Source: Aphis gossypii (taxonomy: Eukaryota; Arthropoda; Insecta; Hemiptera; Aphididae). From it: a DNA stretch of 64,000 bases. The notes beneath the pieces were generated by a model. It worked only from the letters and a program-made list of their open reading frames with translations, was not told where the DNA came from and did not search any database. The stretch is taken from positions 16,266,695 to 16,330,694 of the forward strand of contig NC_065533.1 in the NCBI RefSeq assembly GCF_020184175.1, read 5' to 3'. Every line of letters begins with the position of its first letter. Positions within the stretch are counted from its first letter, which is position 1. The position numbers and the translations under genes are program-made. This document shows, piece after piece, positions 1 to 15,000 of the stretch.

Positions 1-3000
1 CCTTTCTCGCAATGTTACCAACATTTCTGGATGTTTTTCAATTTGGTCCAAAGCTTTGATAGCGGCCGCTGATAGTAGTGGCGGTAGCGATGCAGAAAAA
101 CAGTAGCCTGAAAAATAAATACGTAAAGTATAATTGTCTACTTTAAACGACCTTAAAATAAATGTAAAAATAACTTATCAAATAATATAGACTAGTATGA
201 AAGTACATACTTAATGTATATTTTCAGGCAAATCATAAATAGATAAAAATAACTAAAACTACAGAATCCGAAAACTATATGATTGAAATAACTAAAATTT
301 TCATAATATCCTCAAATATTATTACTCAAAAGTTAAAAAAATATTACTTTGGTGTGTTTTAGTTTTAACATTTTTATGTTGTTGGGCTGGATAAAACATT
401 TTTTCTGACTGATTTCATGATGTTATTTAATTTTGTTACCTTTATTATTTAGATTATTCCTACTGTAACTATTATTATTTTTTGATTGGAATAATTGTAA
501 GATATCCCTAGCAAATAACGATTATGTTAACAACCAATGATCTAATATTTTTGTGTATAGTACCTACAGAAAATATCAAGTTTTTTTTAATATCTAAATG
601 GTGAAATTCACAGATTATTCAATAATATGTACATTAGTTATTTTAGTTTCATATATTATGAAAATTAGATTTATTTATCACTTATTTAATCAGAATCAAT
701 TGTTTATCAAATTTACCAAGACGACGGTGATAAAAATAAAAAATAAATATAAATATTTACTTTTTGAATAATAAAAAAAAAAAAAAAAAAAAAAAAAAAT
801 AAGGCTACAAAAAAATTAATAACAATTATAATGATTTTTAATTTTTTTAAAGGGAAAATTGTATTGTTACACATCTTTGACGTTGTTAAATTATATTGAA
901 TTTTATTTATATCGCTAATTATAAATGGGTTCTTAATATTTATATTATCAAAATAAACTTATTATAAATAATAGCATAAACTGTATTACCAAGACCAGAT
1001 AGCCTCTGATGTTCGACAACAAATGTTGAACCTACGCAAAAACCACCAACTGATGACAAGGATGTCTCTAAACTTCCAATGATTAGGTCGACTTCGTCTT
1101 TCTGTAAAAAATTGAAATAATAATAGTATATTTAATCATTAGTTTAACTATATATAATACAGGGGTGGCCAAACTTTTTTTGGTCACGATCTACTAAAAA
1201 TATACTTCACCTTTGAGGATCAACTTCCATACATTTTTTTTTATTATTGAATAACTATAATTATTAAGAAACATATAGAGCGCGTGGCCCTAAAAATTAA
1301 TTCTAACTCGATCGACTTTGAAATTGTCCAAGATCGACCGGTGGATCGCGATCGACTGTTTGGCCACCCCTGATATAATACAATTATTACGTTATAAAAG
1401 CGCATAGATTTTTTTGTTTTTCTATCTAAATTTAAGAATAAATAAAATTGTTACTTGCTATTTGCTAATAAGTAATAATATTATAGATGCAATTGTGTTG
1501 TTGAAAAAAAAAATCTATTTCCTTTTGAATTAAAAAATCATTTTATTATCCTTACCGGTATATTAAAGTGTTCTGTAATTCCACGACCTTTATCACCAAG
1601 AACGCCGAATGATACAGTTTCGTCAATGAATATACGAATCTTATGTTTTATTCGAATGTCAATAAATTTTGGCAAGTTGCAAATATTTCCAGTATTCATA
1701 TAAATTCCTTCGACGATCAGGAACGCTCTTCTGTTTCTTGTTCTCTTCTGTAAATAATATCGAGCATATGAAGTTTATGTTTTAAAGAAAACAATAAGAG
1801 TGGCCAAGTGATTAACTCTCAACTGTAAAATAGGTCACTATCATTTATGTGTTAAATTTGAATTCAATGGTAGGTATCATTGTATACGAAAAACGATTCT
1901 GAACAGAGATGATTTATCATTTGGGATATAATTTTCAGTGGTCGGTGAAAAACGCGGCTTATGTTTTAATGGCCTGAATCACAAACATTTACATTCTTTT
2001 ATAATTATTGTTAATCAAACTTATGGAAAATGTTGTATAAGTTTTCAACTTAGCTACTTATTCTAAATTTTTTATCAATTATACCTACAAAATAATTTTC
2101 CAATATTCATCATTTTGATGAAAATTTTGTCAATATTTGAACTTCAAATATTAATAAAAAAAAATTGTGCGTATGTATTCTTATAATTTTTGAATCACTA
2201 TACGACTAACTTATGAGGTACTTTGTATTAAATTTGTATTAAATATGTTGACTCGGCCAAAGAAATTTTACCGATATTTATATAAAAAAAAAAATAAACA
2301 AAAACAAATACTTCAAATGCCTATAAATAGGTTTAAAATAAACGAAATATTTTGAAAATTAAATTATGTAAGAAAAATGCCAATCTAAATAAATGATGAA
2401 ATTTTCAAGTATCTACGACTTATACTTTTTGAATAATAACAAATATTTAAAATCGTTTGAGGATAAATCGTTAGCGTTACGCAATTTCGTAAAAATTTAA
2501 AATTCAAATGCACTTAAAATTTTGCCTGTAGTGATGCTTCGAATTTTCTCTGTAGCTACTAGGAAAACTTATGAAAAACTTAGTATTGAATCCGTGATTT
2601 TGTAAAAATTTGAACTATAAATGCTTATAAAATGAAATTATGATTAATAACGATTTTTTTTAACTACTATGAGAACAACTCATAAGGAACTTTGTATTAA
2701 ATTTTTAAATTTTTTGGTCATCCAAAATTGTTTTATCGACACTTCAAAACATTTCTCAGAAAAATTTAAAATTTCAGTTGTCTATAAATAGCTTAAAACT
2801 TTTTTTTTTCTGAAAACTGTTGAAAAAAAAAACTTTTGACCTCTATAATGCACCAAGAATATTCACTCTGCCATCGGAAACCACCCCCGATGTTTGAAAT
2901 TGAAGCATTATATGACAAGTTATGCTGTACAGTATACACCGACACAGCAAAAATAAAAATCACATATCATCGTTAAATCAATACTTTCATCACTTCTTTC

Positions 3001-6000
3001 AAAATCTAAAAATGTTTTAAAATAAATCGAAAATGTGAAACGTCTAATAAATAACGAAAAAAAAACATAATATTTAGAAAATTATATTATGTGTAGGAAA
3101 TACTTATATAATGATGTACCTAAGTTCCAAGTACTAATTAAATTCAATTGCAGGTCAAAAACGACCATTAAAGTTTAAAATCAAAGAATTTTTCTACCAT
3201 AGATAGTGTTGACATATACACAAAAAATTAAAAAAGTATATTGTTGTAAAAACAATAGATTCATCGCTCAGCTTAGAATCTAAAATGTTTATAGTTTTTA
3301 AAACATGTATTAAAATGGTTACAAATTAGATTATTATTTATACACAGTAGGTACTTATACACAATTTTAACTTAGTATATAATTGTATAACAGCAATTTT
3401 TTTTTTTTTGTAAATTGAAGTACGATTTTTATCAAGATATATTTTTAAAATTCATTTTTAGAATTATTTAATTAGGTTTCATATACAAAAATTACGAAGG
3501 AACATATAATTTTCCACGATCCGTTTTGCCAAATTACTTACTGTTGAATTTTTCTCTAAGATCAACCGTTCCAAATCTTCTGGACAGTTGTGTTTGAAGT
3601 ACACTAGTTCTGCCTTAGAAGCTTGTAAGCCCTTTTGTATTGCAAAATTCACTTCTTCATCCCTAAAATGTTTCAATTTTATTAACAAAACAAAAGCAAT
3701 TGTTATAGGTTGAGTATAGTATTGGATTGCTATTTACTACTCACACATATACAATATCTTTAGACTTAACGTATGCTTGGATGGCGCTAGTAACAGTAGA
3801 GAATCCATACGAGTATATAACGGCTTCTTCCATTTCCATGAATTTAGCAATCTTCTCCTCTAGTTCAATGTGTATATCTAAAAACAATAAACAAGAAGTT
3901 TCTAATTATTGTTTAAATTCATCACATTTTAATACAATACATATATAAATTACAGGAATTACAAGTTCCTGTTCCTTAACTCAAAAACTAACATCAACAT
4001 TTCAAATTATAGAAACCATTTTGTCAGTTAATTAAAATCATCAATCATAATGTACCTTTTTTATAGTTAAATTTGTTGAACAATATTATTTAGCGCCATT
4101 ACCTATAGAAGAAGATTCAACCATATAAACTACATTTTTTTATATACATATATATAAATATGTAATAATTACATACAAACGATAAGAAAACCATCAAATG
4201 ATTTGCTAGACTAGTAAAGAACTAAAATAAATTTAAATTTAAATTAACTTAAATTTGCTTATTTTTCAACCATTTTTAAATTTATATATTAATAAAGTAC
4301 ACTATATACCTACTTCAGGCCCGTAGCCAAACCAAATTTTCAGGTGGGGCAAAGAAAACTTTTTTTTTGGGGGGGGGTTATTATATATAAAAACAATGTC
4401 TTTCTTATATTTTAATATTTTTAGAGGGGCAACAACTGGGTTTAGGGGGGGCAACGCCCCCCCCCCCCGTAGCTACGGGCCTGACCTACTTACTTATTCT
4501 AAACTCATTAATCCTAAGAAACGAAAACATTTACTTATTAGAAGCTACCTAATAACTGCATTGTAGACCTGCAAATTGCAAATTACGTATATGCATAATA
4601 TAGTATAAAAATTATAATTTGTTTTATTATTTTCATTACATACTAGTATTTTATATTTAAACAAAAATACGATTGTTCAAGTTTTTTTTTACAATTCTAT
4701 TTTAAAAATTACCTAGAAGCTTAACAATTTATTATTTTGACTAAAACAATAAAAAAAAAGAAATCACTATTCGTTTAAATAAATAAAAAATCATAAAGAT
4801 TGAAAATGCTTCAAAAGGTTATGATGAACATAAACATTAAAAAAGCACATATTTAATTGTGTATTTTATAAATTCATTGATCTACACAAGAATCTAAAAT
4901 ATTAATAATTTAAAACTATTTTTATTTTTTAAATCATTTTAAATGTAGCTAATTTAATGTAAATCAAATAATAGGTACCTTATTACTAAAATACGACTAG
5001 GTAGTGAGTACTTAATATTTTTTGGAATTTAATCTATAATATATTTACATATTCAAATGTAAAAAAATACATTGTTCTATTGTTTCTCTTCTATTTGATT
5101 CTCGAAGATTATAATAAATATATGATTGTGTGTACAATGAAAACGATTTGCATGCATTTATGAAAATATATTTTTGTGTGCTTGTTTCTCATTAGCTATA
5201 AATGTAAATTAATGTCATTAACGGTTCACTCTTTGTCGATTCTTATATTTAAATACAAATCAATATGAGAGGGAGCCAATGGTTATTATATGTAACGATA
5301 TAACAATCGAAAATGTAGTGCACATATTAACAAATTTAAAACTATTATGTGACGTAAGGATTTTACTTACCAAATGTGCCGTAAAATGCCCTAGGTCCGC
5401 AAGAACCAATACCATATTTATTCACCGCATCTATTACATTATTTTCAATTGATTTGTCGCTGATGAAATTAAAATAGTTGTGAGTTGCAAAATTTATACA
5501 CGATTGGCCATTAATTGTGATATAATGTGCAGTCTAGCGACAACAATGAAAAACAAACAAAAACAAAATCTAGTTAACATTATACACATAAAAAATATTA
5601 AATATAATGCAATACATAATAATGATTATAATTTTGGACTATACACTAGCGTGTGCGTCTAACAAACGTATACAAAAATGGCAAATTTGATTTCAGAAAA
5701 TGTAAATTTATCTACTTACACTTTGAAATGTTACAAATTGAATTATCATAAAAACTAACTTACAAACACATATAGGTACCCAGAGGCATAGCCAGGATTT
5801 TTTTATGGGGAGGGCTAAACACTTTTAACTTGAGTTATTGAAAATCAAAAACAAAAAAAAAAATAATAAACACTTTTAATAATACTTTTTTAATTCAAAT
5901 TTTCTATTATACAAGTATACAACTACTAATAAGAAATATATTAGTAAAATTTTTAAGAAAATGTCCATATTTAAATTTAAATATTTCAAAACAATATAAA

Positions 6001-8676
6001 AAATACGGCCTATGGGGGAGGCTATAGCCCCTTTAGCCCCCCCTTGGCTACGCCACTGTAGGTACCTAAGTTTTTATATTGTTTTGGTTTTAATAGGTAC
6101 TCGCTCTATACAAAATATTAGCTAAAAATAACACAATATTTTTCATGACGTACGAATGTTAGACAGTGATAAAACATGCGAGTGTAGTATCTTATTAAAT
6201 TTATTTACCTTGCCATCAATAACATAGTTTTCCATTGGTAACGCAGACAAGGAAATTGTATTTACTATAGGTTTTGGAGTCCACGATTTAATCTTTTGCT
6301 CTACGTCCGACTTGAAAAAAAAAGTAATCAGGTTTCACATAATTAGAATTACCTTAAACACCATGAAATAATGATAAATAATATAAATTCCTAGAATTAA
6401 GTAAATAGAGGTAGGATTATCATATTTTATTTTACTTTAATCACGATAAACATTTTTTTTTTACATTTATATAAGGAAAATGTATCACTCTTCCACAACA
6501 ACCACCCGTCTTAACATAAAAAAACGGTACCTAACTAGAAACAAGATTTTTTCCCACCATTATTTTTGTTAGGAAATACTATAGATAAACATAAAATTTA
6601 TTATTTTAATTTAATTAATAAATTAAATACTAATCTAATGATACAAATAAAAATAAGTAACCGAAAATATTATCGATTAAGTTATAACAACAATTTGACA
6701 TGAATAATGGTCACTAAATTAAAAAAAATAATTTAAAAATAGATTTTCTTTATTTTATAATATTTACTAATAAAATTTAAAACAAAATTGTTTTGACCAT
6801 TTTGAGATATGTTGTAATTCATTATGAAAAAAAAAAATAAAATATTTGGATATGTATAGATGATATCCTGAATAACTCACATTTTCTGATAATTCGATCC
6901 TTTTTACATTTGAGGAACTTATGGCTTTTTTAAACAATATCCACAAAAGTACAAGGAGTATACTTCCCTCTACGTAAATATGATTGAATTGAACCTAAAA
7001 CATTCCATGAACAAACTTTTAAATTATTATTACATTTATACAAATTAGTGTCTTCAAATTAATACAAATAAATATTCAGCTATCAGATATTTTTATCAAT
7101 GATATTGTGATGACTGATAAACAAAATGGAAACGTTAATTTTAACAATTATATAAATGAGTTAAGACTAATTATCAAACATGTAAATTGAGTACCTAATA
7201 ATATTTGAAAATCCTGCAGTGTCATAAGCTTTTAAATACAAAAATTTAAAAATTCAAAGTACTGAAAAAATATATTTTTAATTTTTTTTATTTAAAACAT
7301 TCTAAGTTAACTAATGCTAAATTAATTATTTGAATATCTACATTCTAAAATATATCTGAAACCGACATCCCGGTATCCAATATAATAAGTTTTTAGGTCG
7401 GTGCATTTTTTTAGGAAAATTAATTTACATTTTAAATCGAATTCATTTCGGGCAATTTTATCAAAGGAATAGCTTAAAGTTGATTGTATAAACAACGATA
7501 GAGCTTAATTGTATGTATTCGAAACAATTAATTATTATTTAAAAAAAAAAAAAAAACCCCCAAAAAAAAAAAATTAAACTAGATAATTTAAATTCAGCTT
7601 TTACTTTTACAACAATAAATAGTACAAACCGATTCAATTGTATACAATAAAAAAATTTAAAGATTTATAATTAACTTGTATCATACAAAAATCCATCATT
7701 TATATACAATCATAAAATAATACTAATAATTATTAAAAAGTTTAAGTGAAGCGAGAAAAATTTTCTTATCATACGATTTTGCCGTTCTTACTTACCTATA
7801 TAGATAAATGATAATATTTTATAAGAGTAGACAGTTTATACCCACATATTTGAATTACAAAATATTTTCTATAAACAAAGATATACAAATATAGAGAAAT
7901 AAATATAAAAATAAAAATATTATATAACAACAAAACAAATAGTTTACAAATAAAAAAGCTGAAAAAATGCTGACATGTGAAATTTAGTGATTAAATAAGA
8001 AAATGGGTCCACATTAACTTTATAAGTTTTATAAGTTCATATAATATCTTTGTAGGTATATGTTTTATCCAAATTTTAATCTAATATGTATAATATAAAT
8101 ATTATAAATAGGTATATATTTTCAATTTATTGGTACCATTACGAATTTTTATGAGAAATCTTGTAAATCTTGAAGCGTTTTCTATAAAACAGCTTTTTAT
8201 AAATTTTTAACTATACAAAACGTCGTTTCGTAATTTTGACAAATTTGTTAAAATTTAAATATCAATGCGTATAAAAAAATCATGCAAAGTAAAAAGTATT
8301 TTTAATATTTTTAAATAATTACCTATAATAACAACTTATGAGGAACCTTGTGTTAAACATTTAAACTTTTTAACCTGATAAAAAGTATTTTAAAAATTTT
8401 ACCATTTATAAAAAATTCTATTATTAACATTTTTGAAAATTGTAAGTACCTATTTATGAGCATTCGATTTTGAATTACAATAAAATAGGAAAATCGATGT
8501 TGTCGAATATTAGAATTGAATAAAAATTCCGATTTTCTCCCAATTTTTATTGTATTATTTTAAAACTATTTGACCTCCCAAACAACCTAAATTATCAAAT
8601 AGATAAATAGATTCACTTTCTTATTAGAAAAGCTAATAATTTGAAAATAAAAACATTTTTTCTACTATAAATCAAT

Positions 8677-8719
<43 letters not shown>

Positions 8720-11700
8720 CAATACATTCATTGTTCCTCTTTAAATCTAAAAATGTAATCATCAAAGTTCAAGTAGCCTGACCACAAACATTTTAAAACG
8801 TACTCAATGAATATTTTAAAAATGTTTATTGATTATTCTCGCAGGTTCAAATACTCTCTTCAGAGTATAGGTTTTAGTATGCCCTCACACATAAATAACA
8901 TGATAATTAATACTATAAGCTTAATCTAGAGTCTATACCTACACATTACACACCCACTTGTTATGCAAAACCATTGTTTAGTTTTTTGTCCTGTACAACG
9001 TACGTCTACAATATTACAATATTGCTATTTATTATTTTAATAAATTATTCGTTTTTATATAATTATAATTGTATCAAATAATTTATACAAAACAGTTTTT
9101 TAACTATATTATGTCCATATGTGTTATGGTTTTAACCGTCAGTAATCATTCAATATCCCTGTGAAACATAGAAATATTAGCGTTGTAGGTATCTATAATT
9201 ATTTTCAATTTTCCTAATATTAAAGATTTTTATTCTTTATTCTTTAGCACATACATAACACCACAACATACTAATAAACTTAAAATATATTTAAAATGTA
9301 TAGAAAAATTAAGACGTTTATAAAAAAATAAAGAAGGACGTGTTAGGTATGGTCACAAGTTTTATACACGATAACGTCTATGGGTAATGTATAGTGAAGT
9401 GAAACGTATTCATAGAATAGAACAGATTAATTCACACAATTTGAATGTCTAGTAACCTATATTAAATACTATAATATAATATATCAGGGGTGGGTAAACA
9501 ACGTTCTGGACTTTTGAGACTCGCATCTTTTCATTTTTACAAAAAGAATTTTTTAATATGAATTTATGTATTATATTATAATAATTAATATTACCTTTTT
9601 TTTACATTTTGGCTCTTCCATATTTATTAATAGGTATATTTGGTGGCACGCGAATCTCTTCTCGCTGGCCACCCCTGATATATATTATGACTAGAGACCG
9701 GATTTTCATGCAGAAAAATCAAAAAAATGTGCAGTTAATAACTTAAAAATTGCAAAAACATGCAATGAAGTTCCTAAATCGTGCAAAAATGTATTTTTTG
9801 CCTAAAATCGCTTAATACTTACCAACATTTTGTAAACATTCAAAGTACTTTGATTTAAACCCTTAAATTATACTTTATTTCTCCAGTTTTTTACACTATT
9901 ACAAGATTAGCAATTAATAAAAAAAAAAATACAAAATTTAAAAAATAATTAAAAGATTGATAAAAATATATACATATGTAAAAAAAAACCCCTACCAACA
10001 GAGTTAAGCTATTTAATTTTAATTTTAACTATTATACATATATAAAAAAAATATTTGTTTATTGAGTTAAAATTTACAATTTTATACATTTCAAAATTTT
10101 TTGCAGAAAAATTGTGTCTTCTATCACTCAATATGTCTTTTAATTTCGAAAATGTTCGTTCTACTTCAACAGAAGTGATAGTACTCATTTTGTAGCAAGC
10201 GACGAAAATATTTTATATATATTTTTACCACGAAACACAAATATATATTGTAAGGCAGGGGCCAAGGCATTCCTTCGAGTTATCGAAAATTCGACTTATA
10301 GAGGTTCCACTGTATATATATTATCTAGTTTAATTTTAAAAATTCAAAATATGAAATTTCATGCAACAAAAATCAAAATCGTGCAATTTAGAATAAAAAG
10401 TGCAAAACGTGCAATTTCGTGCAAAATAAAACTACGTTTAAATTAATCTACTTCTCTTGATTCGGATTTATAATTTGGAATTAAATATTTTAAAGAAAAG
10501 GAAAAAAAGTTGCAATTGCACGAGAATCCGGTCTTTAATTATGACCTTGGAGACGGTGTGCATAAATTAATAATTATTGATTATAGTATTATGATAGTAG
10601 GAAAAATATGAATGATTTGATAATAATTAAAATCGATATAACAAAAAAAAACAATTTATGAGAAATGAAAAAAAATTCATATTTTATTTATAATTTTTTG
10701 ATATGAATAACGTTTTTGGAAACTATTTTATTTCATTACAATTTTTTTATCTTGATTGTATGTTGAAAGTTTTAGCGGATGTTACATAGCATATATTATT
10801 GTATGGATGAATATAACATCGTGTTTGACAAATAAAAGTCTAAATCACAGTAATTATCTATTGTTGAACTCGTAAACAGTATTTTTAATTTAGCAGGTAA
10901 AATATAAAAATGCATACCTACATGGTTAACTTTTTTCGCGTTGAAGCATTAATTACTTCTTTTATCTTTTGCATGTATAAATGTGGTACATAAAATCAAA
11001 GTTAAAAAAATATAAGTTTTTACCAGCACTATTTTGTATTATTAATATATATAATATATACCGTAGTATACTACTATATAGAATATATCTAATTACATAA
11101 CTTATAAAATATAATATAAGCTAGTAATATAATTAAACATATAAATGATCGATAATTTTCCATACTAGCTATTGATATATTCACTTTAAAGCCAACTAAA
11201 TAGTGAACCATAATGTTTAAGAGTTATTTCTAATGACAATCATAATACTACCTATTTAGTTATAATTGGCTTATATATAGTTATAAATAGAGAAATATAT
11301 ACATACAAAAATTGAAAATTGTATACATTTTTAACTACAAAATTATTTTAATATATTAATTGTTTTTATCGATAATTATGAAAAATATAAGGAATATAAA
11401 ATGAAAATTTTCAAATGTTTATAAACTATAAATGGCTTAAAAAAATTAAAAATATTGAAAAAATATAATATCATGAACAACAAATGCGCTTTAACAGTAT
11501 TTAGTAAAATTATTTCAAGTACCTATATATACTGTTATTTGTTTAAATTCATTGCGCTCAGAATCTATAGCTAAAGTAAATATATTTTCCGTATTTTCTA
11601 AAAATATTCGATCAATAGTAATAATGTTTATATTCCATATTAATAATTTTAAAATGTTTTTAACATTGATTGCTTTTGTTAAGTAATAATACCTAGGATA

Positions 11701-11976
11701 ATTTGACAATGACTAGTTTTTATCATTCACAATACACTTAACATAAAAAAAATAAGTAATAATCTATAAGAATTTTAAAATTTTAAAATAAAATGTTCCA
11801 TTTCAGATTAATGAAATAAATACATTATATTGTATTTCAGAAATTTTATGTATAGATAATTATCGTCATGATAATCAAATCAATCCCTGAATGTCTAATA
11901 TTATTTGTCCTTATCTGACGTGTATATGCGCGCGCCGCGCGTGTATGTGTGTGTGTGTGTTGTGTGTGTGTGTGTG

Positions 11977-12048
<72 letters not shown>

Positions 12049-15000
12049 AGTAGGAGTATGAGTATGAGTACTAACATAAATAACTACAGAAATGTAGAGT
12101 GTACTCATAGATATCTAAGATTCATATTTTAGATACCTACTTGTAATTAAAACAGTGCACAACTCTGATTATAGAAAAGAAAAAATTACTGATGAGGTCA
12201 ATATAAAAGAGTATAATACTCCAGCTGACAATAAACGATAGTATGATGAAAATGAATAGGAATGTAGACGGTAGCGGTTACATATGCAAATTTTAATTAG
12301 GTAAATTGAATTTACATATACATTGAGTTAAAAAGTATTATACCTAAATATACACTTATTAGTAAATCAGTCGAAGTAGGAAGGTAATAGGTACCAGGTG
12401 TATAGTAAAAACATGAAAATCAATAAAACTATGTTTTATCTGTTTCGTCGATAAGTTTAAAGTAATTCAAAGAACACCAATCAGTCTTATCTACTGTCGA
12501 AGATCTGACGTTAATCTTGTAAGCATCTAAGCCCCGAGAAATATTTTTAAATTGTTTATGTGGATAAAAAAGTTTTTGTCATGAATTCTTCGTTACAATA
12601 AACTATAAAAAAAACTAGGTATTAAAAAAAAATGAATATTGTCAGTTATTAAACTTGTTTACTAGTAAAATTATCAGACAGCTACACTTTGTAAATATAA
12701 TATTTATAGTTATGACTTTTAATCTTTATTCAGCGGCGGTAGGTCTACACATGAATACACATTGGACGAAATTTTTACATTTTTGATAATTGATCGATTA
12801 TTGACTTATGAACCCTTGGCATTATATTATGCATTTATGGTGCATACGGAACTTTTTAAATATTTATCTTTACTCTTTGATAATATTTATTTGAAATTAA
12901 TTGTCACTAATTAATAGTTATTAATTACTATCACATTGGCTATAATAAATAATAATAAATCAATTTTATCAAACCAATAAAAAAATAATAATTTATTGAT
13001 TAATAAATATAAAATAAGTGATAAGACTGAAAAATGATAAATTTCGACTGTACAGTGGTCAGGTTATGATACATTTAAAATTATGTTCATACCACAAATG
13101 AAAAATAGCTCGAAAAATAGGTACCTACATTTATGGCTTTATCAGATAGTACATTTTACAAATTATATAAATGTATTCGTGTCTTAAAAATTAATCAACT
13201 TTGTTATATTTCAATTTAATTAAAATAGATATACACGTACGTAAAATGTATTGTGTTTATGTGTTACATAAATATGTATCATACATGTATGGTAGCATAT
13301 AATATCACACTCAATCTCTGTATATTATTTTGATTTGTATTATAATGTTACAATATCCTTATAGTTTGAAATACAATACAACATTTGATAACAAAAACGA
13401 AATAATGTAGGTATTATATAAAAACTAATCGGTATATTTTTATTTCTGTAGAGCCGGATATGGTTATTATGTACATGTCCTCGAGCTGTAACTATACAGT
13501 TTTCCGTTAAAATCATTGAATAAAGTTAAATATACGAATAGGTTACTCTTTATTATATGTTATAATGTATAAGTAATATTCTAATACTAATCATTAATAA
13601 TACAATAAAAATTTTTGGTATGCCGAACATTTACCTAATTAAGATTTTACTACTTCTAAAATGTTTTTGAACGTTTACTTAAAATTTATTTTAATTGCAT
13701 TAAATAAATTATTGACTTTTAAAAAATTCGAAAAAATTTGATTTTTGATACGTTTACTATAATCTATAATCTTATAATTAGTATACATGCTATACACAAT
13801 GTTCATAATATAAATGTATAATACTTTGAAATTTGTGTGATTATATTAAAGCTGTCAATTTAATTTAGTACACCAACTAATTTTATTCTAAATTTAAAAT
13901 AATTGATACACAAATTTCACACAAAAACATTTCATTTCAATAATATATACGTTACGGTGAAGTACGAATACCGATAAAACCTAGGATACACAAAATAGTT
14001 TGGTCAAATCTTGAATGATTTTTGTAGTTCACTCTTACAAACGAGATTCGGTAAATCTTAGGATAAACAACCAGCGTTGGTAAAATTTCGAAAACTTTAC
14101 GAATTATATGATATTTTTTCCTTTGTTGTTGACTCGTATATAAGAATAATAATTATTTATTATTTAAGTATATTAGGTATTATATTATACTACCTACTAA
14201 TTAATATATTAGATTGGTACACACATTTATATTATTATTACAAATTATTTTGCTGCAATTGACTTGGAAATTTTTATTTTGACTAATATAAATCATGATT
14301 AAGGAAGACTTTGATACGTGTAATACACCTACTCAGTACTCATAGAATAAATTAGTTAACCAAAAATGTATTTACTTATGTGCTCCATGTGATAAAAGTT
14401 ATTTGTAAATTGTGATTTAGTTAATGATATGAAACAGGTTATAATACAAATCATTGATTGATATCCAGGCTTATTGAAAATAATTTTACAAGCAGTATTC
14501 GTTTTACAACTGTAACGAATAGTATATTACGTACACCTACTTTCAATACGTCACTCAAGTTTTAAAGTACGTTTTTATGAACTTTTATTTAATAGAATTG
14601 TCGCAGCAAAAACTAATAAAAATTCTTTGTACATTACAAATGAAAAATATAACATATTATTAAATGAAGTTCAAAAATTGAAGTCTATCAATATAATTAA
14701 AGCTACTCATATGTAAAATTTTTATGTGTGGTGATGAACATTCGGATGGATACTGTTAATCCTGCTATGAGGAAGATGTTTCAAAATATGGTGCTTCAGA
14801 ATAATGAATCAACATAATAATTAATATTACATCTATTTACATTAATTTGGTTTTTATTTTTAGTTAATTTTCTTAATTTATGAAAGACTGACGAACAAGG
14901 TTTTACGAAATTGCGTAACAATAAAGATTTATCTTCAAACGGTTTTAATAGGTAGTTATTATTCAAAAAGTATAAGTCGTATGTACCTACTTCAAAATTT

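Larger units (their letters stand above)
9692..10537 (-). mobile_element. Deleted hAT transposon with transposase C-terminal remnant
   Basis: Termini TAGAGACCGGATT (left) and, inverted, TAAAGACCGGATT (right), flanked by the perfect 8-bp duplication ATTATGAC (9684-9691, 10538-10545). Subterminal GTGCAATT/GTGCAAAA motifs repeat near both ends. The 846-bp element keeps only a fragment of the transposase on the minus strand (about 10085-10195), so it is an internal-deletion derivative. A foreign pogo-like end lies inside at 10251-10312. Confidence 0.85.

Noticed and set aside
11905..12132. Open frames on both strands over the GT microsatellite
   Set aside because: Translation of a dinucleotide repeat; no protein signal.
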